Below are positions 29,813 to 40,600 of a DNA stretch of 64,000 nucleotides, piece by piece. The notes beneath the pieces were generated by a model that was not told the origin of the DNA, searched no databases, and worked only from the letters and a program-made list of their open reading frames with translations. This DNA comes from Mangrovivirga cuniculi (GTDB lineage Bacteria > Bacteroidota > Bacteroidia > Cytophagales > Cyclobacteriaceae). A program made the translations under genes and the position numbers. The stretch's first letter is position 1, and every line of letters begins with the position of its first letter. Location of the stretch: assembly GCF_005166025.1 (NCBI RefSeq), contig NZ_CP028923.1, forward strand, positions 4,404,001 to 4,468,000, given 5' to 3'.

Positions 29813-30787
29813 ATGATACGATATATAGTCCTATTACTAATAATTGCTTCAGTCAGTGTTTCTGGGCAAATTCAAAAGCTCAACCTGGCTTCAGATGTAT
29901 ACCCACCTTTCACAAATACCTCAAACAAAACCTCAGTGGCACTAGATCTTGTTTCTACTGCTTTAAGAAGAGCAGATATTCAATCAAATTCCAGCATTTT
30001 ACCTTTTGGGCGGGTTATGACCGGAATAGAAGCAAATGTCTTTGACGGCAGTGCAGCACTGTGGAAAACAAAAGAAAGACAAGAGTACTTAATCTATTCA
30101 GAACCCTATCTGGAAAATCAATTGATTCTTGTTGGCTTATCCGGAACAGACGTAAACAAAGGATCTATTGATGAACTTGAAGGAATGACTGTTGGAATAG
30201 TAAGGAATTACGCTTATGGGAATGACCTGTTCAACCGGGATAATATTCACCTGGTTTATGGAGCTGATGATCAGGCAAATTTAAATAAATTGATCGCTGG
30301 TGAAATAGATGTTATGCTGGTAGATAAATTACTCATCGAGTATATGTTACAAATCCACCTGAATGAAGTTAAAGAAAAGCTGGCAATTTCTTCTTCCCCG
30401 ATAATTGTTAAACCTTTATATTTGGCTTTGCAAAAAGACTTGCCTTATGCCTCTGAAATAATTGATTCATTTAACAGAGAGATCAAAAATATGATTTCTG
30501 ACGGAACCTATAACAGGATTCTTAACCTTAATTGGATTAGTGCCGATATTGATGGAGATGGAGCAGCTGAATTAGTTCTAAATGGGGACAAAGCAGGCAT
30601 ATCAGAACCGTTAAGTGCATATAGTGTTTTTTCATCTACTAATATGGCTGAAAACAGAAACTATGTTATAGACGACAAGGAATATAAAAATTGGAATAGC
30701 ATACCTCAGAAATACAAACAAAAATCAAGAGTTCAGAGTTCAACTGACCCTGAAAATCCAGGGCTAATAATTAAGCTACAACGATAA
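29813..30787 (+). CDS. Orphan amino-acid-type solute-binding protein (SBP_bac_3) with C-terminal calcium-loop-like motif
   Basis: This 324-residue protein has a signal peptide (SVSVSGQ) and a type II periplasmic-binding fold at about residues 24-240. Diagnostic segments are KLNLASDVYPPFTN, LPFGRVMTGIEANVFDGSAALW, RQEYLIYSEPYLENQLILVGL and LNKLIAGEIDVMLVDKLLIEYML. At about residue 245 it adds DIDGDGAAELVLNG, a calcium-loop-like sequence seen in FG-GAP and dockerin-type domains. No transporter permease or ATPase is adjacent. It may therefore act as a sensor or scavenging protein rather than a transporter subunit. It ends convergently 31 bp from a sensor kinase gene, which is on the other strand. 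Confidence 0.75.
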   Translation: MIRYIVLLLIIASVSVSGQIQKLNLASDVYPPFTNTSNKTSVALDLVSTALRRADIQSNSSILPFGRVMTGIEANVFDGSAALWKTKERQEYLIYSEPYLENQLILVGLSGTDVNKGSIDELEGMTVGIVRNYAYGNDLFNRDNIHLVYGADDQANLNKLIAGEIDVMLVDKLLIEYMLQIHLNEVKEKLAISSSPIIVKPLYLALQKDLPYASEIIDSFNREIKNMISDGTYNRILNLNWISADIDGDGAAELVLNGDKAGISEPLSAYSVFSSTNMAENRNYVIDDKEYKNWNSIPQKYKQKSRVQSSTDPENPGLIIKLQR

Positions 30788-30807
30788 ATATCACTTATTA
30801 ATAAATA

Positions 30808-30847
30808 ACGCCCTTGAATTAATTTGATTTGAGGGTGTCTTTTTTTA
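30808..30847 (+). terminator. Rho-independent terminator after the solute-binding protein gene
   Basis: ACGCCCT (30808-30814) pairs with AGGGTGT (30832-30838), including one G-T pair, and is followed by CTTTTTTTAC. It overlaps the last codons of the convergent kinase gene. Confidence 0.45.
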
Positions 30848-33800
30848 CTTTTTTATAAAGAGGGAATACTATTTGAATTTCAGTCCCAACATCAAGCTTG
30901 CTTTTCAAACTAATTTCACCATTCATTGCCTCAACCTGAACCTTTGTCATATAAAGGCCAATTCCCTTTCCCTCATGAACATCATTAAACCGTTGGAATA
31001 GCCTGAACAACTTATCTTTAGCATACCTCATATCAATGCCGATTCCATTATCCACAAATTTCAACTTTACTGTATCTGAATCTCCGGTAATATAAATTTG
31101 TATCTGGTTGTCATGCCTGTCAGATTTTTTGTACTTAATGCTATTGTAGATAATATTATAAAATATGCTCTGTAAATAAGCTCTGACTCCTGCTATTTTA
31201 TAGTCTTCTTCAATATTTAACTTTAAGGATATATTGTTATTTTCTAATCTGCCTTGTAAATCATTTAAGACATTCTTAAGAGTATCCTCAACACTTAACA
31301 CATCAAATTGTTGTTTGTCTTCTTTCAGGTCAATGATTTTTGTTAAATCTGTAACAATTGAATTTAACTTATCTATACTTTGCCTGATCCGGCTGATTAT
31401 TTCCTCCTGATCTTTCAGTGGTTGTTCACTATTTAAAAGTGTTAATAGTCCCTGAATACTAGCGATAGGGCCTTTGAGATTATGACTTGATATATAGCTA
31501 AATTGCTCCATTTGAATATTTTGTCTTTGCAAGGCAACATTCTTTTTATTCAAATCATCTGTCCTTTCTCTAACCCTGTCTTCGAGGGTACGCTTTAATT
31601 CTAAAAGCTCTTTCCGTTGTTCATTTAACTCTTTATTCTGTGCAGACAAGAGCTCACTTTGAGCCTCCATCTCCTCATTCTTAGCGACGATAGCAATATT
31701 TTGTTCATTAATTTTTTTAGTTCTTTTCTTAATGGCTTCTTCAAGCGAGCGAGCCCTTTCCTTAAGTCTGAAATTACGATACTTACTATAAACTACTATT
31801 AATATTATTAATATTGCTACCAATAGTAATTGAAACCATAACTTTTGTATTAACGGAGATTTTATGGTAAATGGAAATGATATTTCTTCTTCCTTCCAGA
31901 CGCCATTAGCACCTGTGCTATTAATGTATAAAGTATAATCGCCTGATTCAAGATTTGATAAAACAAGCTCATTATTCTTTCCCAAATTAATATAAGGGTC
32001 ATTTTCATTTAACCTATACCTGTACCGTAATCCTGAAGGAGAATTAAACGAAATAGCATTAAATTGAATACTTATATTTCGTTGATCCGAATCTAAGACG
32101 AAATTTTCTCCACCCCATACCGAATCAGGAACTACTTGCTGATTTACAAGGACTTTATTAATAAAAAGCTTAGATCCGTCAGCACCATTGATTAGTTCTT
32201 CCGGATCAAAATAACTTATACCCTTAACTCCTCCAAACACCAACCTTCCATCTGGTAATTTCAAGAACGATCCTGTATTAAATTCATTACTTTGAATTCC
32301 ATAGTCAATAGAAAAATGTAATATTTGTTCTTCCGACCTTAAATAAGCTATAATACCATTATTAGAAGAAAACCAGAGGTTATTTTTCTCATCTTCCAGA
32401 ATTCCATAGATAGTCTGGTTAGGAAGATTCTCATTTAATTTAAAAGGAGTAAAAGTATCGTTTTCCTCTTGATAAATGTATAAACCCTGGCTCCAGGTGC
32501 CAAGCCATAAAATACCTTTAGAATCTCTGTAAATATCTTTAATCTGAAATACTAGTTCATTCTTAGCTCCTGAATAGCGTTTAATAACCTTTAAATCTTT
32601 ATTGAACTTAATTATACCTTCATCACCACCCAGCCAAATTATGCTATCCTCAATAAACCCACATAAAATTTGCTCTGTTACAGAAAGTACATCCAGGTTT
32701 TCAAATTCACCGGTATTACAATCATAGGTTTTTAGCCTGGAGTTTTCATCACCCGTAAAGAGCAATAATTTATCTCCCTCAAGCCTTTTAAAATTAACTA
32801 TATAAAAATCCTCTAATAATCGCTCATTTACGTTGTCATTTCCATCAAAACCAATAAGACCACGATCAGTAGCTGCAATCATCCTTCCATTAATTGATTC
32901 GATCTTGTAAATTCTTCCTGCATTTTCATCACTTAAATCGATAGACCTAAGCTTTTTATAAGGATAATCCGAGATGTCATATACATCGATTATATTCATT
33001 AAGCCTATGTATAACAGGCTATCTTTATAATGGAAGCCAGATACGTACGGACTACTTAATGCATTGGGATTATACGGATTATGTAAAATTGTATTTATAT
33101 CGGACAGGCTATTATGATACCTATTTAATCCAAAGCCATTTGTTCCAATCCATACAGTACCATCTCTACTAACTGTTGCTTTAGTAAGGCTATTACTTGA
33201 AAGAGACCCGGGATCAAAATCATCGTGTTGAATTCTTTTTAAGTAATTAAAATTTCTATCAATGATTTCAACACCCTGCCCGGTAACCCATATTCTTTCC
33301 TGGTGATCAACAACTATATCCATCCGGATAGTTTTTAACTTTTGAGCTAATGCCATTGAATCCAGGACAACAAAATTTCTATCTAGTTTATATAAATAAC
33401 TTTCGTCCGCAGTGTATATATACTTATTACCTATAAATGAAGCTTTAATAAAGTCAAACCTGGAAGGATTAATATCATCAAGCTTTCCTTCTTTATATAA
33501 AGAAAGACCCTTATTTGAAGAAATCAATATTGCCCCATCATCAAATGATTCCAAAGAATATGTCCTGACATCTTCCAACCCATCGATGACTTCCCATTTT
33601 TTACTATTTATATGAAAAACAAAAACACCTCGATGTGTGCCGATAAATACTTTACCATCTGAAACAGCTATTTCTTCAGTTTTGACAAAGTCCTGATTCA
33701 GATTATCTGGATAAAAATTAAAAAACTGAGTTCTTTCAGCATTTAAATAGCTGATCCCAACAGGAGTCGCTACCCATACCCTGTCCTTTTCATCAATTGC

Positions 33801-34055
33801 CAATGACCATCCACAACTATTTGCTATCGTATTTGGATCAGATTTTTTATTTCTGAATATTTCGAAATTCTCACCATCAAATCTATTGATACCATCCCTG
33901 GTTGCAATCCACATGTAACCATATTTATCCTGGGCAAAATCATGAACTGCCGACTGGCTTAATCCATCATTAACTGAAATTTGATTGAATTTAACCTGAG
34001 CAAATAATCCAAAATGTAAAAATAAAAATACAGACGATACGAATAACTTGTACAT
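30819..34055 (-). CDS. Two-component-regulator-propeller sensor histidine kinase (HisKA type), no receiver domain
   Basis: This 1078-residue protein has a signal peptide (LHFGLFAQ), a periplasmic propeller of Reg_prop repeats (DGLSQSAVHDFAQDKYGYMWIATRDG, DSKGILWLGTWSQGLYIY, DEKNNLWFSSNNGI), a Y_Y_Y domain (about 670-735), one membrane helix near 745-765 and a long coiled coil. The kinase core has His858 in YISSHNLKGPIAS, the N box at Asn971 (YNIIYNSIKYK), and DNGIGID near 1002. Unlike many hybrid propeller kinases it ends at the ATPase domain (with no receiver or AraC domain). No response regulator is adjacent, so the partner lies elsewhere. Confidence 0.93.
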   Translation of the reverse strand: MYKLFVSSVFLFLHFGLFAQVKFNQISVNDGLSQSAVHDFAQDKYGYMWIATRDGINRFDGENFEIFRNKKSDPNTIANSCGWSLAIDEKDRVWVATPVGISYLNAERTQFFNFYPDNLNQDFVKTEEIAVSDGKVFIGTHRGVFVFHINSKKWEVIDGLEDVRTYSLESFDDGAILISSNKGLSLYKEGKLDDINPSRFDFIKASFIGNKYIYTADESYLYKLDRNFVVLDSMALAQKLKTIRMDIVVDHQERIWVTGQGVEIIDRNFNYLKRIQHDDFDPGSLSSNSLTKATVSRDGTVWIGTNGFGLNRYHNSLSDINTILHNPYNPNALSSPYVSGFHYKDSLLYIGLMNIIDVYDISDYPYKKLRSIDLSDENAGRIYKIESINGRMIAATDRGLIGFDGNDNVNERLLEDFYIVNFKRLEGDKLLLFTGDENSRLKTYDCNTGEFENLDVLSVTEQILCGFIEDSIIWLGGDEGIIKFNKDLKVIKRYSGAKNELVFQIKDIYRDSKGILWLGTWSQGLYIYQEENDTFTPFKLNENLPNQTIYGILEDEKNNLWFSSNNGIIAYLRSEEQILHFSIDYGIQSNEFNTGSFLKLPDGRLVFGGVKGISYFDPEELINGADGSKLFINKVLVNQQVVPDSVWGGENFVLDSDQRNISIQFNAISFNSPSGLRYRYRLNENDPYINLGKNNELVLSNLESGDYTLYINSTGANGVWKEEEISFPFTIKSPLIQKLWFQLLLVAILIILIVVYSKYRNFRLKERARSLEEAIKKRTKKINEQNIAIVAKNEEMEAQSELLSAQNKELNEQRKELLELKRTLEDRVRERTDDLNKKNVALQRQNIQMEQFSYISSHNLKGPIASIQGLLTLLNSEQPLKDQEEIISRIRQSIDKLNSIVTDLTKIIDLKEDKQQFDVLSVEDTLKNVLNDLQGRLENNNISLKLNIEEDYKIAGVRAYLQSIFYNIIYNSIKYKKSDRHDNQIQIYITGDSDTVKLKFVDNGIGIDMRYAKDKLFRLFQRFNDVHEGKGIGLYMTKVQVEAMNGEISLKSKLDVGTEIQIVFPLYKKVKKDTLKSN

Positions 34056-34145
34056 AAATTCCCTTTAAGAGATTAATGCTTGAAGGAATATTTAAAATAA
34101 AATATTTATCAATTTATCAAAAAGTATTTCAAAAGTATATAAAAA

Positions 34146-34167
34146 AATAAAAAAGCCCCGAAGGGGC
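34146..34167 (-). terminator. Rho-independent terminator downstream of the lipoprotein gene
   Basis: GCCCC (34155-34159) pairs with GGGGC (34163-34167) around GAA. On the minus strand it is followed by a T-rich tract, so it terminates the minus-strand lipoprotein transcript. The plus strand has only A-rich flank on that side. Confidence 0.7.
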
Positions 34168-34195
34168 ACACTCTCTAGGTAAAAGATGAAATCTG

Positions 34196-34633
34196 TTATT
34201 TATACTCTGTTAGATAAAATTCAAAATCACCAAAACCTCCTTGCAATTTCCCATTAGAAGGTTGCGGGATATTAAATCGGATAGTAAGGGTGTTATTCTC
34301 TACATTGGTTTCCATAACGGTCCCATCTACATGCCTTACAACCTCCTCAAAATTCTGATCGGTAAAATTCCATGTGTCAATTGCTGCAGGAAATGCATAA
34401 TGACCATTAGTTACATAATAAACTTTATCTCCTCCTGCATCGGAAAATCTAATCGAAAATTCGGAATAATCGTAAGAAATATCCTGGCTGTTAACCATCA
34501 CATATCCATCTGCCCCTAATGACCAGGTTTTACTTAGATTGTTGACTTGAACTTCTTCTTTACCCGGCTCATCATCTTTACATCCACTCAGAAGTGCAAA
34601 TGAAATAAATATTGCTAAATAAAATCTTTTCAT
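34196..34633 (-). CDS. Small lipoprotein of unknown function
   Basis: This 145-residue protein has a lipoprotein signal peptide (FALLSGC, Cys18) followed by an acidic DDEPGKEEVQ linker. The mature part has the pattern LSKTWSLGADGYVMVNSQDISYDYSEFSIRFSD, a Trp followed by strands that recall lipocalin-like proteins of Bacteroidota. I cannot name the family. It is directly downstream of the large S8 protease, separated by a hairpin (34649-34672). It could be a secretion or inhibition partner, but this is inference from position. Confidence 0.6.
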   Translation of the reverse strand: MKRFYLAIFISFALLSGCKDDEPGKEEVQVNNLSKTWSLGADGYVMVNSQDISYDYSEFSIRFSDAGGDKVYYVTNGHYAFPAAIDTWNFTDQNFEEVVRHVDGTVMETNVENNTLTIRFNIPQPSNGKLQGGFGDFEFYLTEYK

Positions 34634-34648
34634 AATATTGTTTTTATA

Positions 34649-34672
34649 GACAAGAGGCCGAAACCTCTTGTC
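34649..34672 (-). other. Intercistronic inverted repeat between the S8 protease and lipoprotein genes
   Basis: GACAAGAGG (34649-34657) and CCTCTTGTC (34664-34672) form a perfect 9-bp stem with a six-base loop. There is no T tract, so termination is partial at best; it may process or dampen the downstream lipoprotein message. Confidence 0.45.
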
Positions 34673-34683
34673 ATATTTAATTT

Positions 34684-37600
34684 TTATTCTTTAATGATTT
34701 TAGATGTAACAGAATCCCTTTCACCATTAATTTCTATCAGGTAAATACCTCCTTCAAGACCAGAGATATTCACTCCTGTCCCATTTACAGACATCTCAAC
34801 CTTTTCAGACATGTGGATTTTCCCGTCAACTCCGTAAATAGTTAACTGGTAATCTCCTGATTCAGGAACCTTTACATTTACTATATCTCTAACCGGGTTA
34901 GGATAAATATTAAAACCACTATTTAACAGGTCATCAGTTCCAAGAATATAATCTACAGTAACTACGAAGCTTGTGAACACTTCTTCTTGGATCATCCCAT
35001 CTGTCGCATAAATTGTGATACTTGTTTGTCCCGGAGCTTTTGGAATAAATTCAAAAGTATTACCAGTAATGGCTACATCAACCATATCAGGTTGATCAAC
35101 AACGACATTGTAATACAGTGCATCATTATCAGCATCAGTAAATATTGTAGTCCCATCGATCAGGTAATTTACACCTCCAATAGATAAGTTGAAGTCTTCA
35201 ACATCTGTAACAACCGGAGCCCTGTTCACATTCATAACATTCATTTCAACAGGGAAGTGAGAAACTCTTCCCCCTTCATCTGTAGCTGTAATGCTCATGT
35301 TGTACATTCCTGCTGAGAAATAATCAGCAACGTAAGAGATATATGCAATTCCATCAAGCTCTTCTATAGTCATACCTGTAGGAGCATTTTCAAGACCAAA
35401 CCCGAACGTTTCTCCTTCAAGATCAGTAGCCGTAACTGTAAACCCAATAGAATCTGTTTCATGGATTTCATAATAATGTTCACCTTCACCAAACACAGGA
35501 GCCTGATTCATGTGCATTGAAACCTGAACAGTTTCATTCGGATTGTATGGATCATTTGAAGAGATAATTACATTCGCAATCACATCTGCAACATCCATGT
35601 TTTGAGCAGTTACATCAATATCAATTGTACCAGTTTCACCAGCAGCAACAGACCCGGTAGATGTAATTGTCAACCATCCTGTTTCGTTGTAAGTCTCTTC
35701 ATGAGCTTGTACGAACCATCCTTGTTCTGCGAATGCAGGAGAGTCTTGCATATCATACCAGAAACCACCACTTTGATACATAAACGTATTAGGCTGGTAT
35801 CCTGTGGTATTTGTACCTTGAGGATATGCTACACCAAATGGGTATCTAATAGAAACATAAAATGTCTCATAAGGATACATTTTAACCACTTCATTAAGAG
35901 GAATTGTTACTAACCCCTGGAAGTTTGTTTCGGCCTCATGGATATACTCTGTTTCAGCAACTTTAACTGCATCATAAATATCCTTTCCCGCAAAAATCTC
36001 AACTACCAATCTGGTACTTGTATTATTTTCTGCAGAAATATAGGTAGATACGTGAGAAAGGTTAAATCCTTCTGCCCCGGAATGAAACTTCGTAGAAGAT
36101 TTAAATGTAGAGGTTTCACCAAATCCGACAAATGTAACCGGAGTTTCATCGCCATACTTTAGGTCTCTATTAAAGTTCGCCTGGGTAGCTGTCGCTGATA
36201 TATCAGCGCTTTGTGTCGCACTAAGTTCTCCTTTTATCTCACTTGAAGCTGACTGCATTTGAGAAGCCATTGAAATACCTTTTCTGATGTAGTCATATTC
36301 AATTGTATAAGTTAATTCGTTCTGGCCTTCAGTGTTATTTAAATTGATCACATCGGAACCAGTGAATGAATTATCATTAGCTTCATAATGGAAAGCATCG
36401 TTATCGATCTCCAATACAGAAGGAAGGAATACGTTAGCATAAACAGGAACCTTCACTTCTGTAGCCAGACCTAGATCAATTGCTACCGTATCAATCGCTT
36501 CGTAAGTTTCTAACCTTGTATCAAGCGTAACTCTGAACTTTTGTTCTTCATTAGGTGCAAGATTTAACGTGATTGCACCTTCGGCAGGAATCAGATTCTC
36601 CTGACATCCAAAGAATGAACAGAACTCCTGAACCATGTATAAAGAATAATCAGTTCCCTCTAACAATTCAGCAGTATTTACTGTAAGCTGATCAGTTCCT
36701 GAGTTTTTCAAAACAAAATCAAAATCATGAGTTATCGGGTTACCATTTGGAAGTGCTTCTGCAACGATATCTCCGAAATACAGGCTATCAATTACACTAA
36801 TCTCTCCCTGACCATTAACTGTAAGTTTTGCAGGAATAAACGTGTTTAGTTCTCCTGGCACGTTTGACTGAATCTGAATATCAGCATTATAAACTCCACC
36901 GTTTGTTTGCGTAGCATCGATAGTCATTGGAAGATCTACAGTTGAACCAGCAGCCAGTCTGCGCTTGTTCGCAGGTGAGAAGATAATTGCCATTTCATCT
37001 TCAAGGAAGAAGTCATAACTCATTACCTGAACACCGTCAGTTCCATCTTCATTCTCTACACCAACAACAGCCTCATATGCCCTAGATCTGGTGCCGAAGT
37101 TATATTGGTATTTGATATTACCGTTCTTGTAAATAATCGCCTGAACGCTGAATGGCATTCCTGTGAATCCTCTGTCTACAAGATTTGCAAACTCAATGAT
37201 CACATATTCGTCATACTCTTTATAGAATACCCCACTAATTTCTTTGTCAGCCTCTGTAACAACTCCATAATACCCGTTACCCCAGAATGGAGCAATAGCA
37301 TTGTTTACCAGACCAGTATCAGGAATAGTAGCCGGTCCACTAGTCGGACCTTCCATTACAAGGTCAGTATAATCATCAAATGATATAACACCGTTTGAAT
37401 GAATATAAATCGAGTCGTACACTTGACCATAGAACTTAAATTCAAATGGAAGTGCTTTTATATGCCATTCAGAAAATCCTCCCTGGTCAAGTTGCTCACC
37501 GCCAGTCTGAACGATCTCTTCCCAGTTATAATTAACTGAACCATCATCAAGAGTTGTCTTGAATATATAAGTGTGTTCTTTTAACTGAGTTGCTGTAGTT

Positions 37601-40600
37601 GCCACAGTCTCATCATCAAAATAAGCCCACTCAGTACCTGAAGTTGTAAATTCAAGTTCAGCTTCACCGGTGTTCTCAATTGTAATTGTATGAGGAGTAG
37701 TTTCTCCAAAATTCAATGTATAGTCAATCGGATCAGAAGTTACTGAAAGCGCCGGAGCCGGCCCAACTTCGATCGAAAGATCAAGAGTTTTCTCTGATCC
37801 GTCAGCAAAAGTGATCGTAATCTGGTCTGTAAATGTCCCCTGAGTTACTCCATTATGAGAAGCAGACAGGAAGAAGATCGTTTTAGCCTGAAGATCAACA
37901 GGTAATGCATCATGTGCAAGTTCAAATGCACCAGTTGATGAACTAATTCCAGTGATCTGGGCCGTCTTTGTACCTACGTTCTCCACTTCAAAGATTCTTC
38001 CTACAGAATCTCCCTGGAAAATAGACCCAAAATCATAAGCTGATTCCGCTAATTGTACATCAGCAACACCACCTGCATTAACATTGATATTCGCAGTATA
38101 TGCAGAAAGCGGGTTTGACGGGTCATTTGATGCAACTACTAATCTCTGGTACCAAATTCCTTCTACGAGGTCAGAAGAATTAACATCAAAATTAATAGTT
38201 TGTGATTCTCCAACCGGAACAACACCATGAGTCATTGAGACGTTTTCGATCGCATCCACACCAGGTGAATAGATCTTGATCGAAGAACCATTTGTCAATC
38301 CAGCATCAGGAGTTTCAGTATAACTTGATTTATCATAGATCACAAAACCAAATTCCTTGTCTGGATCTTCAAGACCTACTTCGACAGTTTTGTAGAATGC
38401 TAATGAAGGCACGGTTTTGTAATTATGAACAATATCACCATTGTTATAAATAATTGTCTGGAAAGTAAATGTTGAAGATGCTGAAGCTGCAACTCTTACA
38501 TTTTCATATTGAATAATGATCTTTCCTGACTTCTTCTGAACATAGATATCTCCACCATATTCTAATCTAAGATTACGATTAAGCGCAGAAATCGCTACAT
38601 TCTGAAATTTATTCCCCGGACTCATCGCGTTTCCGGCCCATCCCATTTCATTATTTGTTGTCAATACACCATATTGAGTCAGATAAAGCTTCTCATAAAC
38701 ATGTTCGAAATAAGGGAACTGGAAACCAAGGTCAAGTTCAAGCAATGACCCGTTTTGATCTCTCCAGAAAGCAGTGACATTTTCACCTGTCTGAGAAATA
38801 TCTTCCCACTGATAAGTATGAGTGGCACCACCATCATTAGTATTTTCCCAGAAGTAACCAAAAGCACTTCCTTTTACAGGAACCTGAATCACATCCTCCT
38901 GAGTTACTAATCTCGGGAAGTAGAATTGTAGTGGATAGTTTCCATTATTTACAATATCAAAACTTCCTGACTGCACATCACCGATAGCCATCGTGAAATC
39001 ACTGCTGGCCGGGTTATATGCTATCTCAGAAGGCTGAGTTCCAACGCCAGACACATTTATTGTATGTGTATTACCGTTATAATCTACTAATTCGATCTTT
39101 CCTGAAATATTTCCCGCAGCAGATGGAGTAAATGTTACAGTAAGCACATCACTATCAAGTGCCTTAACAGAATACGGGATTCCTGCTTTATTAGCTCCAA
39201 GATCAAAATCAGCATTAGTTGTCACACAGCTTGCATCATTAAATCTGAATACTCCAAGACCTGAATTTTCTAATGGTATCTCTAAAGTTGTTGGTACACC
39301 AACAAATGAGCTTCCGAAATCAACAAGCTGGCTTGATGAAAGAACAGGTTGATGATCTTTTACGTTAATTGTAAAATCAACGTCGGCAATTCTTTGATTG
39401 TCATCATTGCTGTAGAATACTGCTGATGCATAGTAAGTACCATTAATCAAGCTTGTTCCGTTTGCATCTACAGTGATTGCTTCCTGAGATAAACCTGGTG
39501 TAACACCCTCAGCCTGAGACAAAGTAAGGTACTCATGAATTGGCTGAACAGTTGATTGTAATTCCTGTCTCCACACCCATCGGTCATCATCAATTGCCTC
39601 AGCAAGCGGTACCCATGTTTCACCAACATCAAAACTCATAAAGCAGTTATCAGAATCTGTAGGATTTGTTTCAATGCCTATACCTAGTGGGTATTTAACA
39701 CCAGCCGGCATATGGAAAACCACCCAGAAAGTTTCTCCCTGTTCAAAGAACAATTGATAATCCAGAGTAACGATCTTATCACGACCACCTTCTCCAAAGT
39801 TTCCGGTAAACTCCTGAGCAAGAACCAGATTTTTCTTATCTATAGCTTCTCCCTGGTAGATCTCAAGAATTCCTTCCGGGAACTGAGTTCGGTCAAGATT
39901 CATAAACTGAGATATTCTTGTCAGGTTAAACCCTTCCGGATCATCTACAGTATATTTCATTGCTGCGGAGTTTGGAATAGAAGTGTCTTCTTCACCGATT
40001 ATGTAAATCGGGCTGTTTCCAATCCCTGTTCTCCAGTATTTATTTTCCCAGTCGTTATTGTAATCAGAAGTTTCAGTATTTGATTCTCCTTCTGTTACAC
40101 CTGATACCTCAAGTTTCTCAACTCCTTTAAGCGATGACGTTGAAGCAACCGGATAATTTAAACTGGTTGTGGAAAGTCTGTAAGCTCTTGTCTGACGAAT
40201 TTTGGCATTCCATTTCAATGCGCCCTCTGCGTTATTTATAACGTTGAAAGTTTCTGAAGTCAGATGTGAATTCGTATTGTCAAGGCTGATGTTAAAATTG
40301 GTAACATCAAAGGCGATCTCCGGTGCATCCGTTGTGGTTGCGGTGATCACCTCTGACATGTTACCTTTATTACCCCACCTATCAAATCCGCTAATCGCGA
40401 AATAATATCTTGTCTCCGGAATAAGCTCCTCAATTATCTTTGATAAAGCTACACCCGGTGCATTTTTATCCGTAATAACAACTGTTTCATGCCCGTTCTT
40501 CTGAGCCACATTCATGCTGTCATTGCTGTAATAGATTTCATATCCAAATACAGTTTCATCATCCTGATCTCCTACTGAGGTCCAGTTTAATTCAACAAAA

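Noticed and set aside
34649-34672. A riboswitch in the gap before the lipoprotein gene
   Set aside because: The 9-bp stem stands alone without other conserved helices; a simple intercistronic hairpin explains it.
39712-40083. A 123-codon open frame on the plus strand inside the S8 protease gene
   Set aside because: It is antisense to a well supported gene, has no family features, and its sequence follows the codon pattern of the protease on the other strand.
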